DNA of 64,000 nt from Phaseolus vulgaris (lineage: Eukaryota; Streptophyta; Magnoliopsida; Fabales; Fabaceae): positions 9,196,619 to 9,260,618 of the forward strand of contig NC_023758.2 of assembly GCF_000499845.2 (NCBI RefSeq), given 5' to 3'. Of this stretch, positions 10,383-22,894 are shown one piece after another. Positions within the stretch are counted from its first letter, which is position 1; every line of letters starts with the position of its first letter. The translations under genes were made by a program, and so were the position numbers. The notes under the pieces were generated by a model, which saw only the letters and a list, made by a program, of their open reading frames with translations, had not been told where the DNA came from and searched no databases.

Positions 10383-11804
10383 CCTATACTTTGTGCTTCA
10401 ACAGAATCATTTGATAGTTACTCTTTGCTTAACTTGTAATTATCACGAACCTTACTTGTAATCATAACTTTTGAATTTGCTTAAATGTTATCTGCCTTCA
10501 ACTCTTCTTGCGCTTTATCTGCTTTTGTTTTCTTTTCTATATCAAAGGCATAACTGGTACTTGCCTTCGATGCATTTCTTTGTTGCTTCGCCTTTAGCTC
10601 TTTTAGGTAGCATGTGTCTCCCCCTCTTGTTCTTTCTTCTTAAGGTGTGAGGCACATCTTTCTCTTGGCCCTTTCCCTCAGAACCTCACTTGGCCTTCGT
10701 ATCTGTAAGGAATCCTCCTCATGAAGGCGTCGCCCGCCTGGTCATTGCCCAAAGGAAAAGGAGGATTTTACCTTTGCGTATTTCTATTGTCTTTAATGAC
10801 TCGCGCTTTTACGCCTCTTCTTCCTAATCCTTGAATTTCTTTCTCCCTCTGAAATTGTAAAATCTTCACCTGCTTCTTACTTACCTTTCCTGGTCCCGAG
10901 GCACTCGTAGCTGAAGGCGGTACTGACTTTCTCATCGCTTTAGGATGAAAAGGGGAGTCTCTTCTTTTTTGGCCTCGACATCGCTCAAGGGTGAGGAGGG
11001 CTTATCTATTCTTCTGTGGCCTCGGCATCGCTCGAAGGCGTGGAGGACTTATCCTGCCTGTACTGGGTGTCTACGCTCGAGGAGAGACCTGCTCTGGGTG
11101 TCCTCAGCGTGTCTAAACACTTGGGACAAAAGTCGCGCTTTGGTGCTCACGCCCATGGAGACGCTTACATAACAGTGTCGTATCATCCACGGGGTGTCTA
11201 AATACCAGTGCAACTTAGCCCTTATCTCTTCGCACTTGGTGCCCACGCCTGAGGAGGGCCCACTACAGCAGCGCCGTATCATCCTCAGGGTGTTTGAAAA
11301 CACCAAGGCGAAGTGCTCTTAAACATCAGACGCTGGGGCTAGCTGTTCCTACCTGAGGAGGGGGCGTCCCGAAGGAATCCCTTAACCCCTGCTCAGGGAC
11401 TAGGCACCCAGGTTTTAGCCTACGCCTAACGTCTGATACCGGGGGTTAGCTATTCATACCTGAGGAGGGGGTGTCCCGTGGGATTCCCTTAACCCCTGCT
11501 CAAGGACTAGGCATCCAGATTTTTAACTTATACAGAACATACCTGTTATCTTGTTTTGCATCTGACCTCCGCTACTTTATCTGTCAATGCCTACTTCTGG
11601 CGACGCGTTATCTTGGCGACGCCTCATCTCGGCGATGCGTCATCTTGGCGACGCCTCATCTTGGCGACGCCTCATCTTGGCGATACCTCATCTTGGCAAC
11701 GCCTTATCTCGGCGACGCCTCATCTTGGCGACGCCTTGAATCTTTGTCTTTGTTTCTTTGATCTTTGATCTTACATGAATGGGAAAAACTAAGGCAGGAA
11801 TATC
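10383..11804. other. Tat1 hypervariable 3' region
   Basis: This is non-coding between the antisense ORF and integrase. It includes a partial duplication of an approximately 107-bp unit (about 11325-11530, marked by CCCTTAACCCCTGCTCA twice) and a 16-bp array (11587-11736). Corresponding sequence exists in Tat2 at 45319-46860. Confidence 0.75.
11587..11736. repeat. 16-bp GGCGACGCC tandem array
   Basis: About nine copies of TTGGCGACGCCTCATC with point variants. The same motif recurs inside the Tat1 and Tat2 LTRs and in the Tat2 3' region. Confidence 0.85.
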
Positions 11805-14800
11805 TTAAACTTCTCTTTTCTTTATTTGGGTGAGCTTGTTAAGAAAGCCCCGGGAGGGAAAAAGAGTGTCCCCTTTACAAAATTTCAACTGAAATAAAAC
11901 TTCAAAATTTGCCGCATTCGAACTACGTGGGATGGGGCCTCCTTCTAAAGTCTCTAACTTATATGAACCATTCCCTTTGGCTTTGATTACTCTGAACGGT
12001 CCAGTCCACTTGGGAGACAACTTGTTTTCCAACTCGTAAGGGTGAGCCTTCCTCATGACCAGATCACCAAACTGGAAATGTCGCAGCTTCACCTTAGAGC
12101 TGTACTGATGCTCCACTCTTCTTTTCACAGCTTCAACCTTGATTTTCGCCTCTTCTCTGGCTTCGTCTATCAGATCTAGGTTCACCTTCCTTTCTTCGTT
12201 GGATTCTTCTGCCACGAAACCTAGGAAACGAGGCGAGCTCTCGTGGATCTCCACTGGGATCATGGCATCCGACCCATACACTAGGCTGAAAGACGTCTCC
12301 ATGGTGGAAGATTGAGACGTGGTGTGGTAAGCCCATACGATCCTTGGTACTTCTTCTGCCCACGCCATTTTAGCTTTCTCTAATCTGCGTTTCAAACCTC
12401 TCAACAAAACTCTATTCGCTGACTCGACCTGGCCATTCGTCTGGGGGTGTTCGACTGATGCAAACACCTGCTTGATTCCTACTTCTGTACACAACTTCCC
12501 CAACTGTTGGCTCGCGAACTGGGTGCCATTGTCTGAAATAAGACGCCTCGGCACCCCAAAACGACACACAATGTTCTTCCAAACAAAGTGCTGTACCTTG
12601 TGCACAGTGATCTGTGTCACTGGTTCTGCCTCTATCCACTTGGTGAAGTATTCGATGGCAACGATCAAGTACTTCATCTGCCTTATCGCCAATGGGAACG
12701 TGCCTAGGATATCAATTCCCCAAGTATGGAAGGGCCATGGGCTGTATATGGATCTCAGTTCCTCTGGCGGCGCCTTGTGCCAATCAGCGTGCATCTGACA
12801 CTGCTTGCAACGCTGGGCGTATCGCACGCAGTCCTCTCTTACTGTTGGCCAGAAAATCCCTGCATGTATTACCTTGGACGCCAAGGATCTTCCTCCCACG
12901 TGGCTCCCGCAAATACATTCGTGGAGTTCAGCCATTATCATGGTGCACTCGTTGCCACTTACGCACGTCAAGATAGGGTGCGTAAACCCGTGTCTGAATA
13001 ATATCCCATCCACTAAGGTGTACCTTGCGGCGTTCCTCTTGATCTTCTTGCCCTCTTCTGGTTCCACTGGGAGGATTCCATCCGCTAGGTATCGTCTGTA
13101 AGGGGTCATCCATGTGTCGCCTTCCTCCAAAGCACATACCTGTACACCCTTTTCTTCTTCTGGCGAGGTCGCGTAAGTACTGATGCATGGTGCCCTCGCC
13201 GTATCTTGACTCAAAGAGCGATGGTTCCTCGGCTTTCCTCTTGCTGTACTAACGTGAAAAACATCCACCCTGTTGTCTGCAACAAACTTTCGCGGTGTTT
13301 TGAGGGTCTCTTAGATTACAGTCCTCTGCCTTCCACCCTTGCCCGAGCTGGCCAGCTTGGCAAGCAGGTCAGCTCTGGCATTCTGCTCCCTAGGGATGTG
13401 CACCAGCTCAAACGCAGCGAAAGCTCTCTTCAACACCTCGAAGTACCTCAAGTATGCGGCCATCTGTGGATCCTTTGCCTGATACTCCCCTTTTACTTGC
13501 CTTGTAACCAATTGCGAGTCACTCTTTGCCAGGAGGCTCTGAGCACCCATTTCTTTAGCCAAAAGCATCCCAACAATCAATGCCTCGTACTCCACATGGT
13601 TATTGCAAGCTTTGAAGGCGAAGCATAAAGCTTGCTCGATCAACACTCTATTAGGCCCCTCCAAGATTATTCCAGCGCTACTCCCTTGCTGGTTGGAAGA
13701 TCCATCCACTGAGAGCATCCACTGTGACCCTAACTCCACCTCTTGAGGGTCTCCTCCTGGTGAGAGCTCTGCCACGAAGTCAGCATAGACTTGCCCGTTG
13801 ATGGACCCCCTGGGTTCATACTGGATATCAAACTCCGACAGCTCTACCGCCCAGCGAACCATCCTCCCTGCTACATCTGGCTTTTGAAGTACTTTCTGGA
13901 TGGGGAGGTTTGTCATCACCACCACTGTGAAGTTGTGGAAATAGTGGCGGAGCCTTCGAGCTGAGAACACCACTGCTAGTGCCGCCTTCTCTAGTGTCTG
14001 GTACCTCAATTCTGGGCCTTCCAAGGCTTTGCTTACGAAGTAAATGGGCTTCTGCACTTGGTCTTGCTCCTGGACCAGCACAGAACTAATGGCCCACTTT
14101 GTTACCGCAAAGTATAATCGGAGGGGGACGCCTACTTGTGGCTTGCAAAGCACCGGTGGCGTCGCCAAGTACTTCTTCAACTTGAGAAACACTGTTTCAC
14201 TCTCATTCGTCCATGCAAAACGGCTATTCCTCTTGAGGCATTGAAAATGAGGGTGGCCTTTCTCCCCTCCAACAGACACAAACCTAGACAAAGCTGCCAT
14301 CCTCCCAATCAATTGCTGAACTTCTTTAACTGAGGTTGGGCTCCTCATGGCTATAATAGCTGCACACTTATCAGGGTTCGCCTCTATTCCCATTTCAGTG
14401 AGCATAAATCCTAAGAACTTCCCTGCTTCCACGCTAAAAACGCATTTTTCTGGGTTTAATTTGAGGCGATACTTTGATATGGGAGCAAACAGCTCTTCCA
14501 GATCCGCTGCGTGTTGCCCTCTCTCGTGTGAAGTCACCACCATGTCATCTACGTAGGCCTGCACGTTCCTTCCCAGCATGGGTGCAAGGACCTTGTCCAT
14601 CAGCCTCTGGTAGGTGGCGCCTGCATTTTTCAACCTAAATGTCATCACTTTGTAACAGTAACTGTTTGTCTCCGTCATGAACGCCGTTTTGCTCTCATCC
14701 CTTGGATGCATCTGGATCTGATTGTAACCTGAGAATGCATCCATGAAACTCAGCATCTTGCAGCCCGAGGCGTTATCCACTACTGCGTCGATGTTGGGCA

Positions 14801-15173
14801 GTGGGTACGAATCTTTGGGGCATGCCTTGTTCAGATCTGTGAAGTCAACGCACATCCTCCATTTCCCATTCGCCTTCTTCACAAGAACTACGTTGGCCAG
14901 CCACTCAGGATATTGTATCTCCCTGATGTGCCCAGCGCTTAGCAGCTTCTGCGTCTCTTCCTTCACGACGAGGCATCGTTCTTCGTTGAACTTCCTCCTT
15001 CTTTGTCGTACAGGGCGAACCTTGGCGTCCATGGTAAGATGGTGGCAGAAAAAATCTGGGTCGATGCCTGGAATGTCCGCCGCAGTCCACGCGAATGCAT
15101 CTAGGTGGCGCGAGATCACCACAGCTACCTCTTCTCGTTCTTCCAAACTCAAGAAGCGTCCTAATTTGAACAC
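11805..15173 (-). pseudogene. Tat1 pol: RT, RNase H, archaeal RNase H and integrase, one nonsense codon
   Basis: One - strand frame runs from 15173 to 11805, broken only by a TAA at 13311-13313 where the relatives have Gln. Domains from the N-terminus: RT with AYVDDMVV (about residues 204-211, 14538-14560); RT-linked RNase H; a second RNase H starting near 'LSVDGSSNQQ' with its Asp and Glu residues present; then integrase. The integrase has an H2C2 zinc region, Asp in 'GIDILG', Asp in 'SDNGTQF' and Glu in 'NGQVESANR', so its catalytic triad is intact. It would copy the element's RNA to DNA and insert it. Without readthrough of the stop, integrase would not be made as part of Pol. Confidence 0.92.
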
Positions 15174-15185
15174 CTTACCCCCTAT

Positions 15186-17363
15186 CTATCTTTCCACCAC
15201 GTTGTCTACTGGTTGGGGTTGCTCATTCTGCACGTTCTCTGAGCGGGACTCATTCATGGAGTCCTCTTCTATAGGCGTCGCCCTATCGGATGCATCAGGC
15301 ATCACCTCCACTGACTCTTCTTCCGTGGGCGAGGCCTCTCCGTATACTTCTTCCATTGGCGAGGCGTCACCGTATCTCTCTTCTGTGTGTGCATCTTCTA
15401 TAGGCGTCGCCCCTGCAGGTATGGCCTCGATAGGTGTGGACTTTGCGGGCGTCGCCTCTTGCACTAGTTCTAACTCTACTCGCGAATCTGAAACCGGTGG
15501 TCGTTCAATCACCATGACAATGCCTCTCTCTGTCTTCAGGCTATTTTCATAGCACTTACGGGCCTCTTCCTGATCTGACTTGATTATGATTACTTTGCCA
15601 CTAAGATCTGGTAGCTTCATCTTCATGTGGCGTGTGGAGGACACTGCCCTTAATCTGTTCAAGGCAGGTCTGCCTAACAAGATGTTGTAGGCTGAGTTGG
15701 TGTTAACCACCAAGTACCGGATGCTCTCAGTGCGCGATGCCGCTCCATCAGTGAACGTCGTCGTCAGCTCCAGGTAGCCACGTACCTCCACAGGGTTATC
15801 TGCAAACCCGTACAAGCATCCATTGTAGGGTCTCAGCAGGTAAGAGGATCACTGTAGCTTGTTGAAGGTCGACCAAAACATGACGTCTGCAGAACTGCCC
15901 TGGTCGACGAGAACCCTATGTACCTTTCTTCCCGTTGTGACTATTGAAATGACCACGGGGTCATTATCGTGTGGGACGACATCCCCCATGTCAGCCCTTG
16001 TGAAAACGAGGTCTGACTCCCATGGGTCATCCGAAAATTCCTCAGCAACTGAACTTACTGACCTCACATATTTCTTACGTTGAGAGGCAGTGGGTCCTCA
16101 TCCGGAAAAGCCGCCAGAAATGGTGTGTACTTTTCCGTGAGTCGACATTTCGTGCACTTGACCTTCCTTTGGTGTTGCCGTGGCTGTGGTTGTAGTAGAC
16201 CCAACAAGATAATCTTTTAGGAAACCATTCTTCACAAGCTCATCCAAGTGATAGCCCAGCGCTAAGCAGTTGTTAATATGGTGCCCGAATGCTTCGTGAA
16301 ATTCGCACCATGATTCCTTGTGAGGTCCCAACACTTTGTCAGACTTCACCGGTGGCATCAACCTATCAGCTATGTTGGGCACAACGATCAGGTCTTTAAG
16401 TTCCACCACAAAATTGTGCCTTAGAGGTCTATTTCCCTCTCTCCTTTCTTCTGCTCGACCCCTAGGCTGCGTCCTCCTTGCCTCGTAGGTGCGCTTCCTG
16501 TCTTGGTTCTTTCTTTCTGTGGCAGCTTCGTGGACCCTAGCAGGTTGTGTGCGCATTTGCGCTCTTGGGCGTGTGGGTGCAACAGTCGTGCACTTCTTAT
16601 ATCCCTCACCCTCAGAGGCAATGTGTTCTACTGCCTGACGCCTTACTTCAGCAAAAGTCTTGGGGCAGCTGCGATTGAGTGACTTGCTGAAAGACCCAGG
16701 AAACACCCCTTTCCTGAATGCGTACACGATCATGGGTTCGTCTGTGGTACCCACCTTCACCACCTGCGCCCCGAAGCGACTTATGTACTCTTTGAGGGTC
16801 TCACCTTGATACTGCTTCATGTCGAATAGGTCGTATGAAACTGGGGATGGGGCCCTGTTGGCTAGATACTGCTCTCTGAATAGTCGCGAGAGCTGTGTGA
16901 AAGACGTGATGTGACCATCTGGGAGGCTGATGAACCAATCCATGGCCATCCCAGTCAAAGTGCTCATGAAGAGCTTGCATCTTACGGCATCAGAATCGCC
17001 TACCAGCATCATCTACGTGTGGAACGCAGTGAGCTGCGCCTCATGGTCCTCCATCCCTGTGAAGGTTACTTGGGGCCCTGTGAATGTGTTGGGGATTGCT
17101 TTCTCTAGGATCGCCTGTGAGAATGGCGTTGAGAATTCTCTTGGTGGGGTGGCAGTCTCAGGCTCGTCTACGTCGCGCCATCCGCGGCGTAGTTCCTCGT
17201 TGGCACGGTGGAGCTCATCGTTTCTTGCCTGAGATGCTGTGATATCCGCCTGCATGCGCTCTTGCTCCGCTTTTGATGCTGCCATTGCTTCTTGCAACCC
17301 TTGCATCATGCCCATGAGTTGTTGCATGGTCATCTCTTCACTCCTAGCGCATGCGGGTCTCAT
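15186..17363 (-). pseudogene. Tat1 gag and protease, broken by stops
   Basis: Gag begins at the ATG at 17363 with a Met/Gln-rich coiled coil and hits a TAG at 17013-17015, where Tat2 reads Gln. It continues through the capsid-like region and an altered zinc knuckle ('CEFHEAFGHHINNC', about 16270-16310) to a stop near 16098. Protease follows with the active-site motif VLVDQGSSADV at about 15890-15925, and another break near 15850. An acidic linker with repeats of 'ATPIE' type (15250-15450) joins protease to RT, ending with a stop at 15186. Most breaks are single-base. Confidence 0.85.
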
Positions 17364-17475
17364 GTTCGTGGTTTCTGGAAGCCTTCTTGACTATCTACGA
17401 TTTGAGAACTGGAATTGGGTTGGAAACTGCAACTGTAACTGAAAACTATGTGATGGGACTGACGTTTTATATCGA

Positions 17476-17494
17476 CCCCACGGTGGGCGCCAAA
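17476..17494 (-). other. Tat1 primer binding site (tRNA-Lys type)
   Basis: On the - strand, directly after the 5' LTR, the sequence is TTTGGCGCCCACCGTGGG. TGGCGCCCACCGTGGGG matches, from memory, the complement of the 3' end of plant tRNA-Lys. Confidence 0.7.
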
Positions 17495-18640
17495 TGTTCC
17501 CGCCGGTTGACCAGGGTCGTCTTTGTGCGTAGCTTGTCCTCGCGAGCTAGGGTACCTTTATGCTGCTCCGTCTGTGAATACCTGAAAAGAAGTGGACAAA
17601 GGGGCGCCCTCGCGGCCGTTTGCACTCCGACGATGAAGTCAGCTAGCGAGAAACATCAAAGTTGACACACCTCCGTATCGGAGCACCGTGAATGAATGCT
17701 CTGAAGGTGGTCTAATAACTGAATACTAGTACTGTGTTGCCCTAATTGTCTGTGCGTACAGTGGGTGCGCCGTGAAGCAACTAGGGTTTTTGTGACTCTG
17801 TGAGAATTAGGTCCAAAACCTCCCCAAGGCCCCTTTTTATACACCTCTTGCATTTAAAGCGCATTAAAGCGCATTGAAAGCGTATAAAAATATCCCTTGA
17901 AACGTTCGAAACTTAACTGAATTAACGCGCACCTTAACGAACTTTTAGGAAAGCCTTGATGTTTTCAGTGCTTATTGCCACGTGTTCTTCTGACTTGATC
18001 GCTGCTCTACACAGAGGGCCTCACAGCGCCGTAACCCAACTTAGGGTTATCCCATTGTGTGAGTCCTCTATCCTCAAAGTGCATCTGGAGCAAGGGGTGA
18101 CTTTCTCAGTGCCAACTCATGCGCCCCAGCCTCTAGTCATTCGCCCTTGGAGTGTATCTACCCTTTTCTCGTACCATGCACGTGGTTCTCCCTTGGGCGT
18201 GGCCCTTTCATGGGTCGTATCGGCCCCAGGGTCTCCCAGCGGTGGCATGGGTACTTCACAAGTCAGGTTACTCCCTACTGGTACTAGAACTATGGCCTTG
18301 AAGCCACCTTTCTCTTCTCTTTATTATTATCCTGAGGTATTGAGGCTTCTCGCGGTGTCGCCCCGTCCTCGGTCTTTCCTACCCATGGGTATCGGGGGGT
18401 GATACCGTCGATGCCTTAACTTGGCGACGCATACACTTGGCGACGCCTCATCTTGGCGACGCCTACACTTGGCGAAGCCTCCTCTTGGCGATGGCTACAT
18501 CTGACGACGCCCTACCTTGGCGACGCTTCAAGTGGTCAATTCGTTGACTTTCTTCCTTGGGACCCTTGAGGGGCCCCACCATATGTTGACTTTTGACTTT
18601 GACTTTGACATTGGTCAACGCCCGGGGACGGGACGGTACA
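17495..18640 (-). repeat. Tat1 5' LTR
   Basis: It is 1146 bp. On the - strand it begins TGTACCGTCCC and ends GGGAACA. A TATA box lies at 17833-17841, and a GGCGACGCC repeat block at 18413-18522. Confidence 0.9.
17833..17841 (-). promoter_or_regulatory. TATA box of the Tat1 5' LTR
   Basis: TATAAAAAG on the - strand inside the 5' LTR, upstream of gag. The equivalent site is conserved in Tat2 (52631-52638). Confidence 0.55.
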
Positions 18641-18645
18641 CATGC

Positions 18646-18980
18646 CAAAAAGGGAAAGAAGTGAAAAGTTCTTTCAAAATTAAAAATGTTTTTTCATCTT
18701 TGAAACCTCTTGAACTTCTTCACTTGGATCTCTTTGGACCCTCAAGAACTATGAGTCTTGGTGGAAATTATTATGCTCTTGTTATTGTTGATGACTATTC
18801 TAGGTACACTTGGACTCTTTTCTTGAAATCAAAGAGTGATGCCTTTTCTGCATTCAAGAAGTTAGCAAGAAGGTTGTAGAATACAAAGAACAACAACATA
18901 GGTTCTATTATAAATGATCATGGAGGAGAATTTCAAAATGAGAAGTTCAGCAAATTCTGTGAGAAGATGAGAATTTTGCA
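18646..18980 (+). pseudogene. Copia integrase core, fragment after Tat1
   Basis: Reading continues from 8283 across the Tat1 insertion. 'LLHLDLFGPS' and 'VIVDDYSRYTW' give the first and second parts of the copia integrase core, including the first catalytic Asp. The frame breaks near 18880. The sequence is replaced by unrelated DNA at about 18981, so the third catalytic residue is lost. Confidence 0.85.
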
Positions 18981-19414
18981 CAAGGTGTAGGCTCCTCCTT
19001 TTATAGGCTAAGGAGGACCATAATGCAACCCTAATGCTAGCCAAATGAAATGTAAATGTGAAGCACATGGGTGCACATGGCACATGGGTGCACAAATGAG
19101 CACATGGAAAGCTTCTAGAAAGTTTCACTCAAATATGCTTTCTACACTACTCTATTTACTAAGTACCCCTAATGGGCCTTTATGCAACAAAGCCTTCTCT
19201 TCACAAAACCGTAGCTTGGCCCATGTATATGTGAAGCTAGACGGTCTAGGACTCTTCATAGATGCTCCTTATGTAGCCGCTCCACTTCATGGCCTAGACG
19301 CTCCTCATCATGGCTAGACGCTCCTTTTTGAGGCTAGACGCTCCCATCATGGCTAGACGGTCTTAGTCTTGGAAGCTTGGCTTTCATAGTGTGGTGAGCT
19401 TGGGCCTTCCTCCA
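18981..19414. repeat. Truncated G4-family LTR relative replacing copia IN/RT
   Basis: The first 125 bases match the middle of the G4 LTRs (from ACAAGGTGTAGGCTCC to GAGCACATGG). The remainder differs but ends GGGCCTTCCTCCATCA, like the G4 LTR end. It contains repeats of GGCTAGACGCTCC (about 19230-19350). No TSD was found. It stands where about half of the copia pol gene should be. Confidence 0.6.
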
Positions 19415-20493
19415 TCAATAAGTATCCCAACCATGTCTTCAAGTTGAAGAAAGCTTTGTATGTACTGAAGCAAGCTCCAAGACAATGGTATGAGAGGCTT
19501 AGCAATTTTCTTCTATCTCATGGTTATGAAAGGGGAATGGTAGACAAGACTCTCTTCATCAAAAAGTCAAATACAGAAATAATTCTTGTGCAAATCTATG
19601 TAGATGACATCATCTTTGGTGCTACACAAGATAGTTTGTGTGAAGAATTTGTGGCTGCAATGAAAGGTGAGTTTGAAATGTCTATGATGGGAGAACTGTC
19701 TTTCTTTCTTGGATTGCAGGTTAAGCAAACAAAGGATGGGATCTTTCTATGTCAATCAAAATATTGCAAGGAGATTCTCAAGAAATTTGAAATGGAGAGT
19801 TGCAAAGAAGCAAACACTCCAATGCCATCAAGCTGTTATATGGATGTTGATGCTGCTGGAAAGAGTGTAGATCAAACAAAATACAGAGGATTGATTGGCT
19901 CTTTTCTTTATCTAATAGCTAGTAGACCGGACATCATGTTTGCAGTGTGTCTATGTGCAAGATATCAAGCAAATCCTAAAGAGTCACACTTCAATGCTGC
20001 AAAAAGAATTCTGAAATATCTCAAAGGAACATCATCTGTTGGTTTATGGTATCCCTCTCACTCTCCAATTCATTTAATTGGTTATTCAGATTCTGACTTC
20101 GCAGGTTGCAAGCTAGATAGAAAGAGCACAAGTGGCACTTGCCACCTTCTTGGCTCAAGTCTAATCTCATGACATAGCAAGAAGCAAGCATGTGTTGCTC
20201 TCTCTACTGCTGAAGCTGAATATATTGCTGCTGGGAGCTGTTGTGCACAGATTATGTGGCTCAAACAACCACTTGCAGACTTTGGATTACAAATCAGCAA
20301 GGTCCCTTCGATGTGTGATAACACAAGTGCCATCAATCTTACCAAAAATCAGTTTCAGCACTCAAGGACCAAACATATTGAGATAAGACACCATTTCATC
20401 AGGGATCATGTAAACAATGGGAACTGTGAAGTGAAGTTTATGGAGACCAAACTGCAGTTAGCTGACATCTTCACGAAACCATTACCAAAATAG
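19415..20493 (+). pseudogene. Copia RT C-terminal half and RNase H
   Basis: Reading enters the RT in the 'LKQAPRQWYERL' motif and includes the catalytic 'IYVDDIIFG' at about 19597-19625. The connection and RNase H domain ends in 'LADIFTKPLPK', the usual copia Pol C-terminus, at the stop 20491-20493. A TGA at 20170-20172 stands where the family has Trp. The N-terminal RT and the end of integrase are missing. Confidence 0.9.
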
Positions 20494-20877
20494 AGGTTTT
20501 TCTTCCTAAGAAATGAGTTAAGTATCCTTGATCTTAATAATCTCTCCTAAATCTGTTTTAATACATGCTAAAAGTCTATTTGTGAAGACAAATAGGGGGA
20601 GAATTAATTGGTTCTTGTATATCTTTATCTGAAACTGTATAAAATGTGAAAATCTTTGATTTAAAGTTGTTTTCTGCTGTTGTTGATAGAAACAACCAGT
20701 TGTTTCATGTAAACAACCGATTGTTTATCATGTTTTATGCTTTGAATGTATAAAAATCTGACCTGCTGCTGTAAAAAGCATTGGATAGTATAAATGCTAC
20801 TTTTGCAGGTACTGCTTCAGATTCAATCAGATCAAACACAAGCACCAGGGATTTGTCTTCATCAAATAGGGGGAGAT
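20494..20877 (+). other. Copia 3' untranslated region with two polypurine tracts
   Basis: AATAGGGGGAG occurs at 20591-20601 and again at 20866-20876, directly before the 3' LTR. Between them are two AAACAACC(A/G)(A/G)TTGTTT-type palindromes (20690-20705, 20711-20726). Repeated PPT-like tracts are a known Sirevirus trait. Confidence 0.75.
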
Positions 20878-22012
20878 TGTTGAACCTAGTGGTGTTCAAG
20901 CTTTGAAGAATCCAAACCTTTTGAAGGATGTTGAAGCCTTGGTTGTGCTTGTTGTTGCTGTGCTGTTTTAGTTAGGATTTGGGGTAGATTGTGTTTGTAA
21001 TCCACCTTTTGATTGAATCCAAAGCATAGGCATTCTCAATCTTTTTGAAAGAAAATTGTTTTTCAAACTAAGTTAGAAACAACCGATTGTTTTGTCAAAA
21101 CAACTTAGATGTTTTTAGAAAAGATTGAAAACTGTTTTTCAAATGGTTAAGCTATTAAAACCAAAACAACCGATTGATTCGAGGAAACAACCGATTGTTT
21201 GTTTTGGTACCATAACAGAAACACTGTTGTATCTTTGACTGAGCTTTAAATGCTTTGAAAGATTTAACTACTTACGCTCCAGTCTTTAAATGTTTTGACC
21301 AATCATTAAATGCAATGAATAAGTTTGTTAAGATTTGATAACAAACAATATCTTTGAATAAATTCAGAAAAACAGATTTGAGTAACAAGTTTTTTAATAC
21401 AGATTTTGAGTTTTTAAAAGAGCTGAGATTGCTTAGAGTTTGTGATTGATTAAAGTATGTGGAATAGGATTTTGGCTTGTATTGATTTCAGATTATCTTC
21501 TGTAACAAGTGTAATCCATGTACTCTGTTAAACAAGTTTCGTTTGTGTGTTTGCTGAGATTTGCTGTGTGTTCTTGTGGGGATCAAGATCAGAAATCTTA
21601 GTGTTGGTGTGTTGGCCAAGAGAAGTGTGTGTCTTGAGGGGATCAAGGTCAATTTCTTGGTTGTGGTGTAAGTGATCAAGGTGTGATTGCTTAGTGGATT
21701 TCCTCAGAGGTTTTCTGAGAAGACTGGATGTAGCTCTGGGTTTGGAGTGAACCAGTATAAACATCTATGTACATTTTCTCTATCCCTAACTCTTTAAATT
21801 CAGTTTTGATATTTGATTACTGGTATAAACAATCGATTATTTCTGCGAAACAACCGATTGTTTTGCTGGTGCAGTGCTTTAAGCTTTGTGTTTTGAAAAA
21901 CTGATTTCTAAATCAAGGTATTCTCGAAGTATTTTCATTTAAAGGCAATTCTCTTTAAACAATTCACTTTAAACAATTCACCCCCTCTAGTTTAAAGCCA
22001 TATATTCTAACA
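20878..22012 (+). repeat. Copia 3' LTR
   Basis: It is 1135 bp, TG...CA, followed by the TSD TATTC (22013-22017). It carries the same AAACAACCGATTGTTT motifs as the 5' LTR. Confidence 0.9.
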
Positions 22013-22017
22013 TATTC

Positions 22018-22894
22018 AAGTGCTGAATCTTCAAAACTACGCTCTACTCATAGGGCTTATGTTCTTAATGAGTTGAAAGAAGCAAGGAAGGCCCTTGCTA
22101 AAAAAGATGAAGCATTGCAAAGATTGGAAGAACGTATGGCCAAGATTGAATTGAAGCAAGAAGGAGTTGCCCATTCTTTGCATGATAAACAACCTTCTCC
22201 TTGACATTCTTCCAAGAGCTCTTCAAATTCTCACGACATTGGCGAGGATACTAGAAGAAGGAGGCATCGTCCTCATTCCAATGGGGGAAGCCACCACCGT
22301 GACCAAAGACATCACCAAGAATCCAAGCCACAAGTTCCTTTTGTGAAAGTTCCTAGTTTTAATGGTGATAGTGATCCTAATGTGTATCTAGATTGGGAGG
22401 CTAAATGTGAACAAATTTTTACAGCTTATGAGGTAGAAGAGGACTATAAGGTGAAAGTAGCCTCTTTAGAATTCATAGATTATGCCATGAAATGGTGGCA
22501 TAGTATTGTAATGGACATTGGCTATAACAAGAGACCTCCCGTGGTCTCTTGGGACGATTTGAAAGAGTGTATGCGCCTTAGATTTGTGCCACCACACTTT
22601 AGGAAAGACCTAATGTTGAAGCTCCAACGATTTCAACAAGGCAAGCTAAGTGTGGATACTTATTTTAAGGAGTTAGAAACGCTTTTACTTAAAGTTAAAT
22701 TGAAAGAGAGAGAGGAAGCTATGATAGCTAGGTTTGTGAGTGGCCTAAGAAGGGATATTCAAGATGTTGTTGGACTTCAAGAGTATTCATCTTTGGGATC
22801 TTTGGTTCACCTTGCAATGAAGGTTGAATCTCAAATTTCTAAACGAAATGCTTTTAAAAACTCTCCCAATGATGGTTACTACAGCAACACTTGG
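22018..22894 (+). pseudogene. G1 gag, main part
   Basis: This continues the gag that starts at ATG 5500, in frame across the copia element. The N-terminal coiled coil is followed by a TGA at 22202-22204, then the capsid-like region ('[16 protein letters not shown]', '[17 protein letters not shown]') found almost residue for residue in CRM2. Tat2 interrupts after 'NTW', and the reading resumes at 53480. No intact Gag can be made. Confidence 0.88.

Larger units (their letters stand above)
8284..18640 (-). mobile_element. Tat1: Tat-lineage Ty3/gypsy retrotransposon in the copia element
   Basis: LTRs at 8284-9450 and 17495-18640, TSD CATGC at 8279-8283 and 18641-18645. Genes lie on the - strand, so the 5' LTR is the right-hand one. 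The order is gag, protease, RT, RNase H, a second archaeal-type RNase H, then integrase. The second RNase H marks the Tat lineage. A + strand ORF lies between integrase and the 3' LTR. It is the same family as Tat2, judged from LTR and protein similarity. Confidence 0.92.
5514..22012 (+). mobile_element. Ty1/copia retrotransposon, Sirevirus-like, decayed
   Basis: Two LTRs (5514-6608 and 20878-22012) begin TGTTGAACC and end CTAACA. They are flanked by the 5-bp duplication TATTC (5509-5513 and 22013-22017), inserted 14 bases into the G1 gag gene. Internal order is gag, protease, GAG-pre-integrase, integrase core, RT, RNase H, which is the copia order. Two copies of a G-rich tract (20591-20601 and 20864-20876) before the 3' LTR recall the multiple polypurine tracts of Sireviruses. 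Tat1 is nested at 8284-18640, and most of integrase and the N-terminal RT are missing. Confidence 0.9.

Noticed and set aside
17476..17494. A tRNA-Lys gene suggested by the primer-site match
   Set aside because: Only the 3'-terminal complement of about 17 bases is present. There is no cloverleaf sequence.
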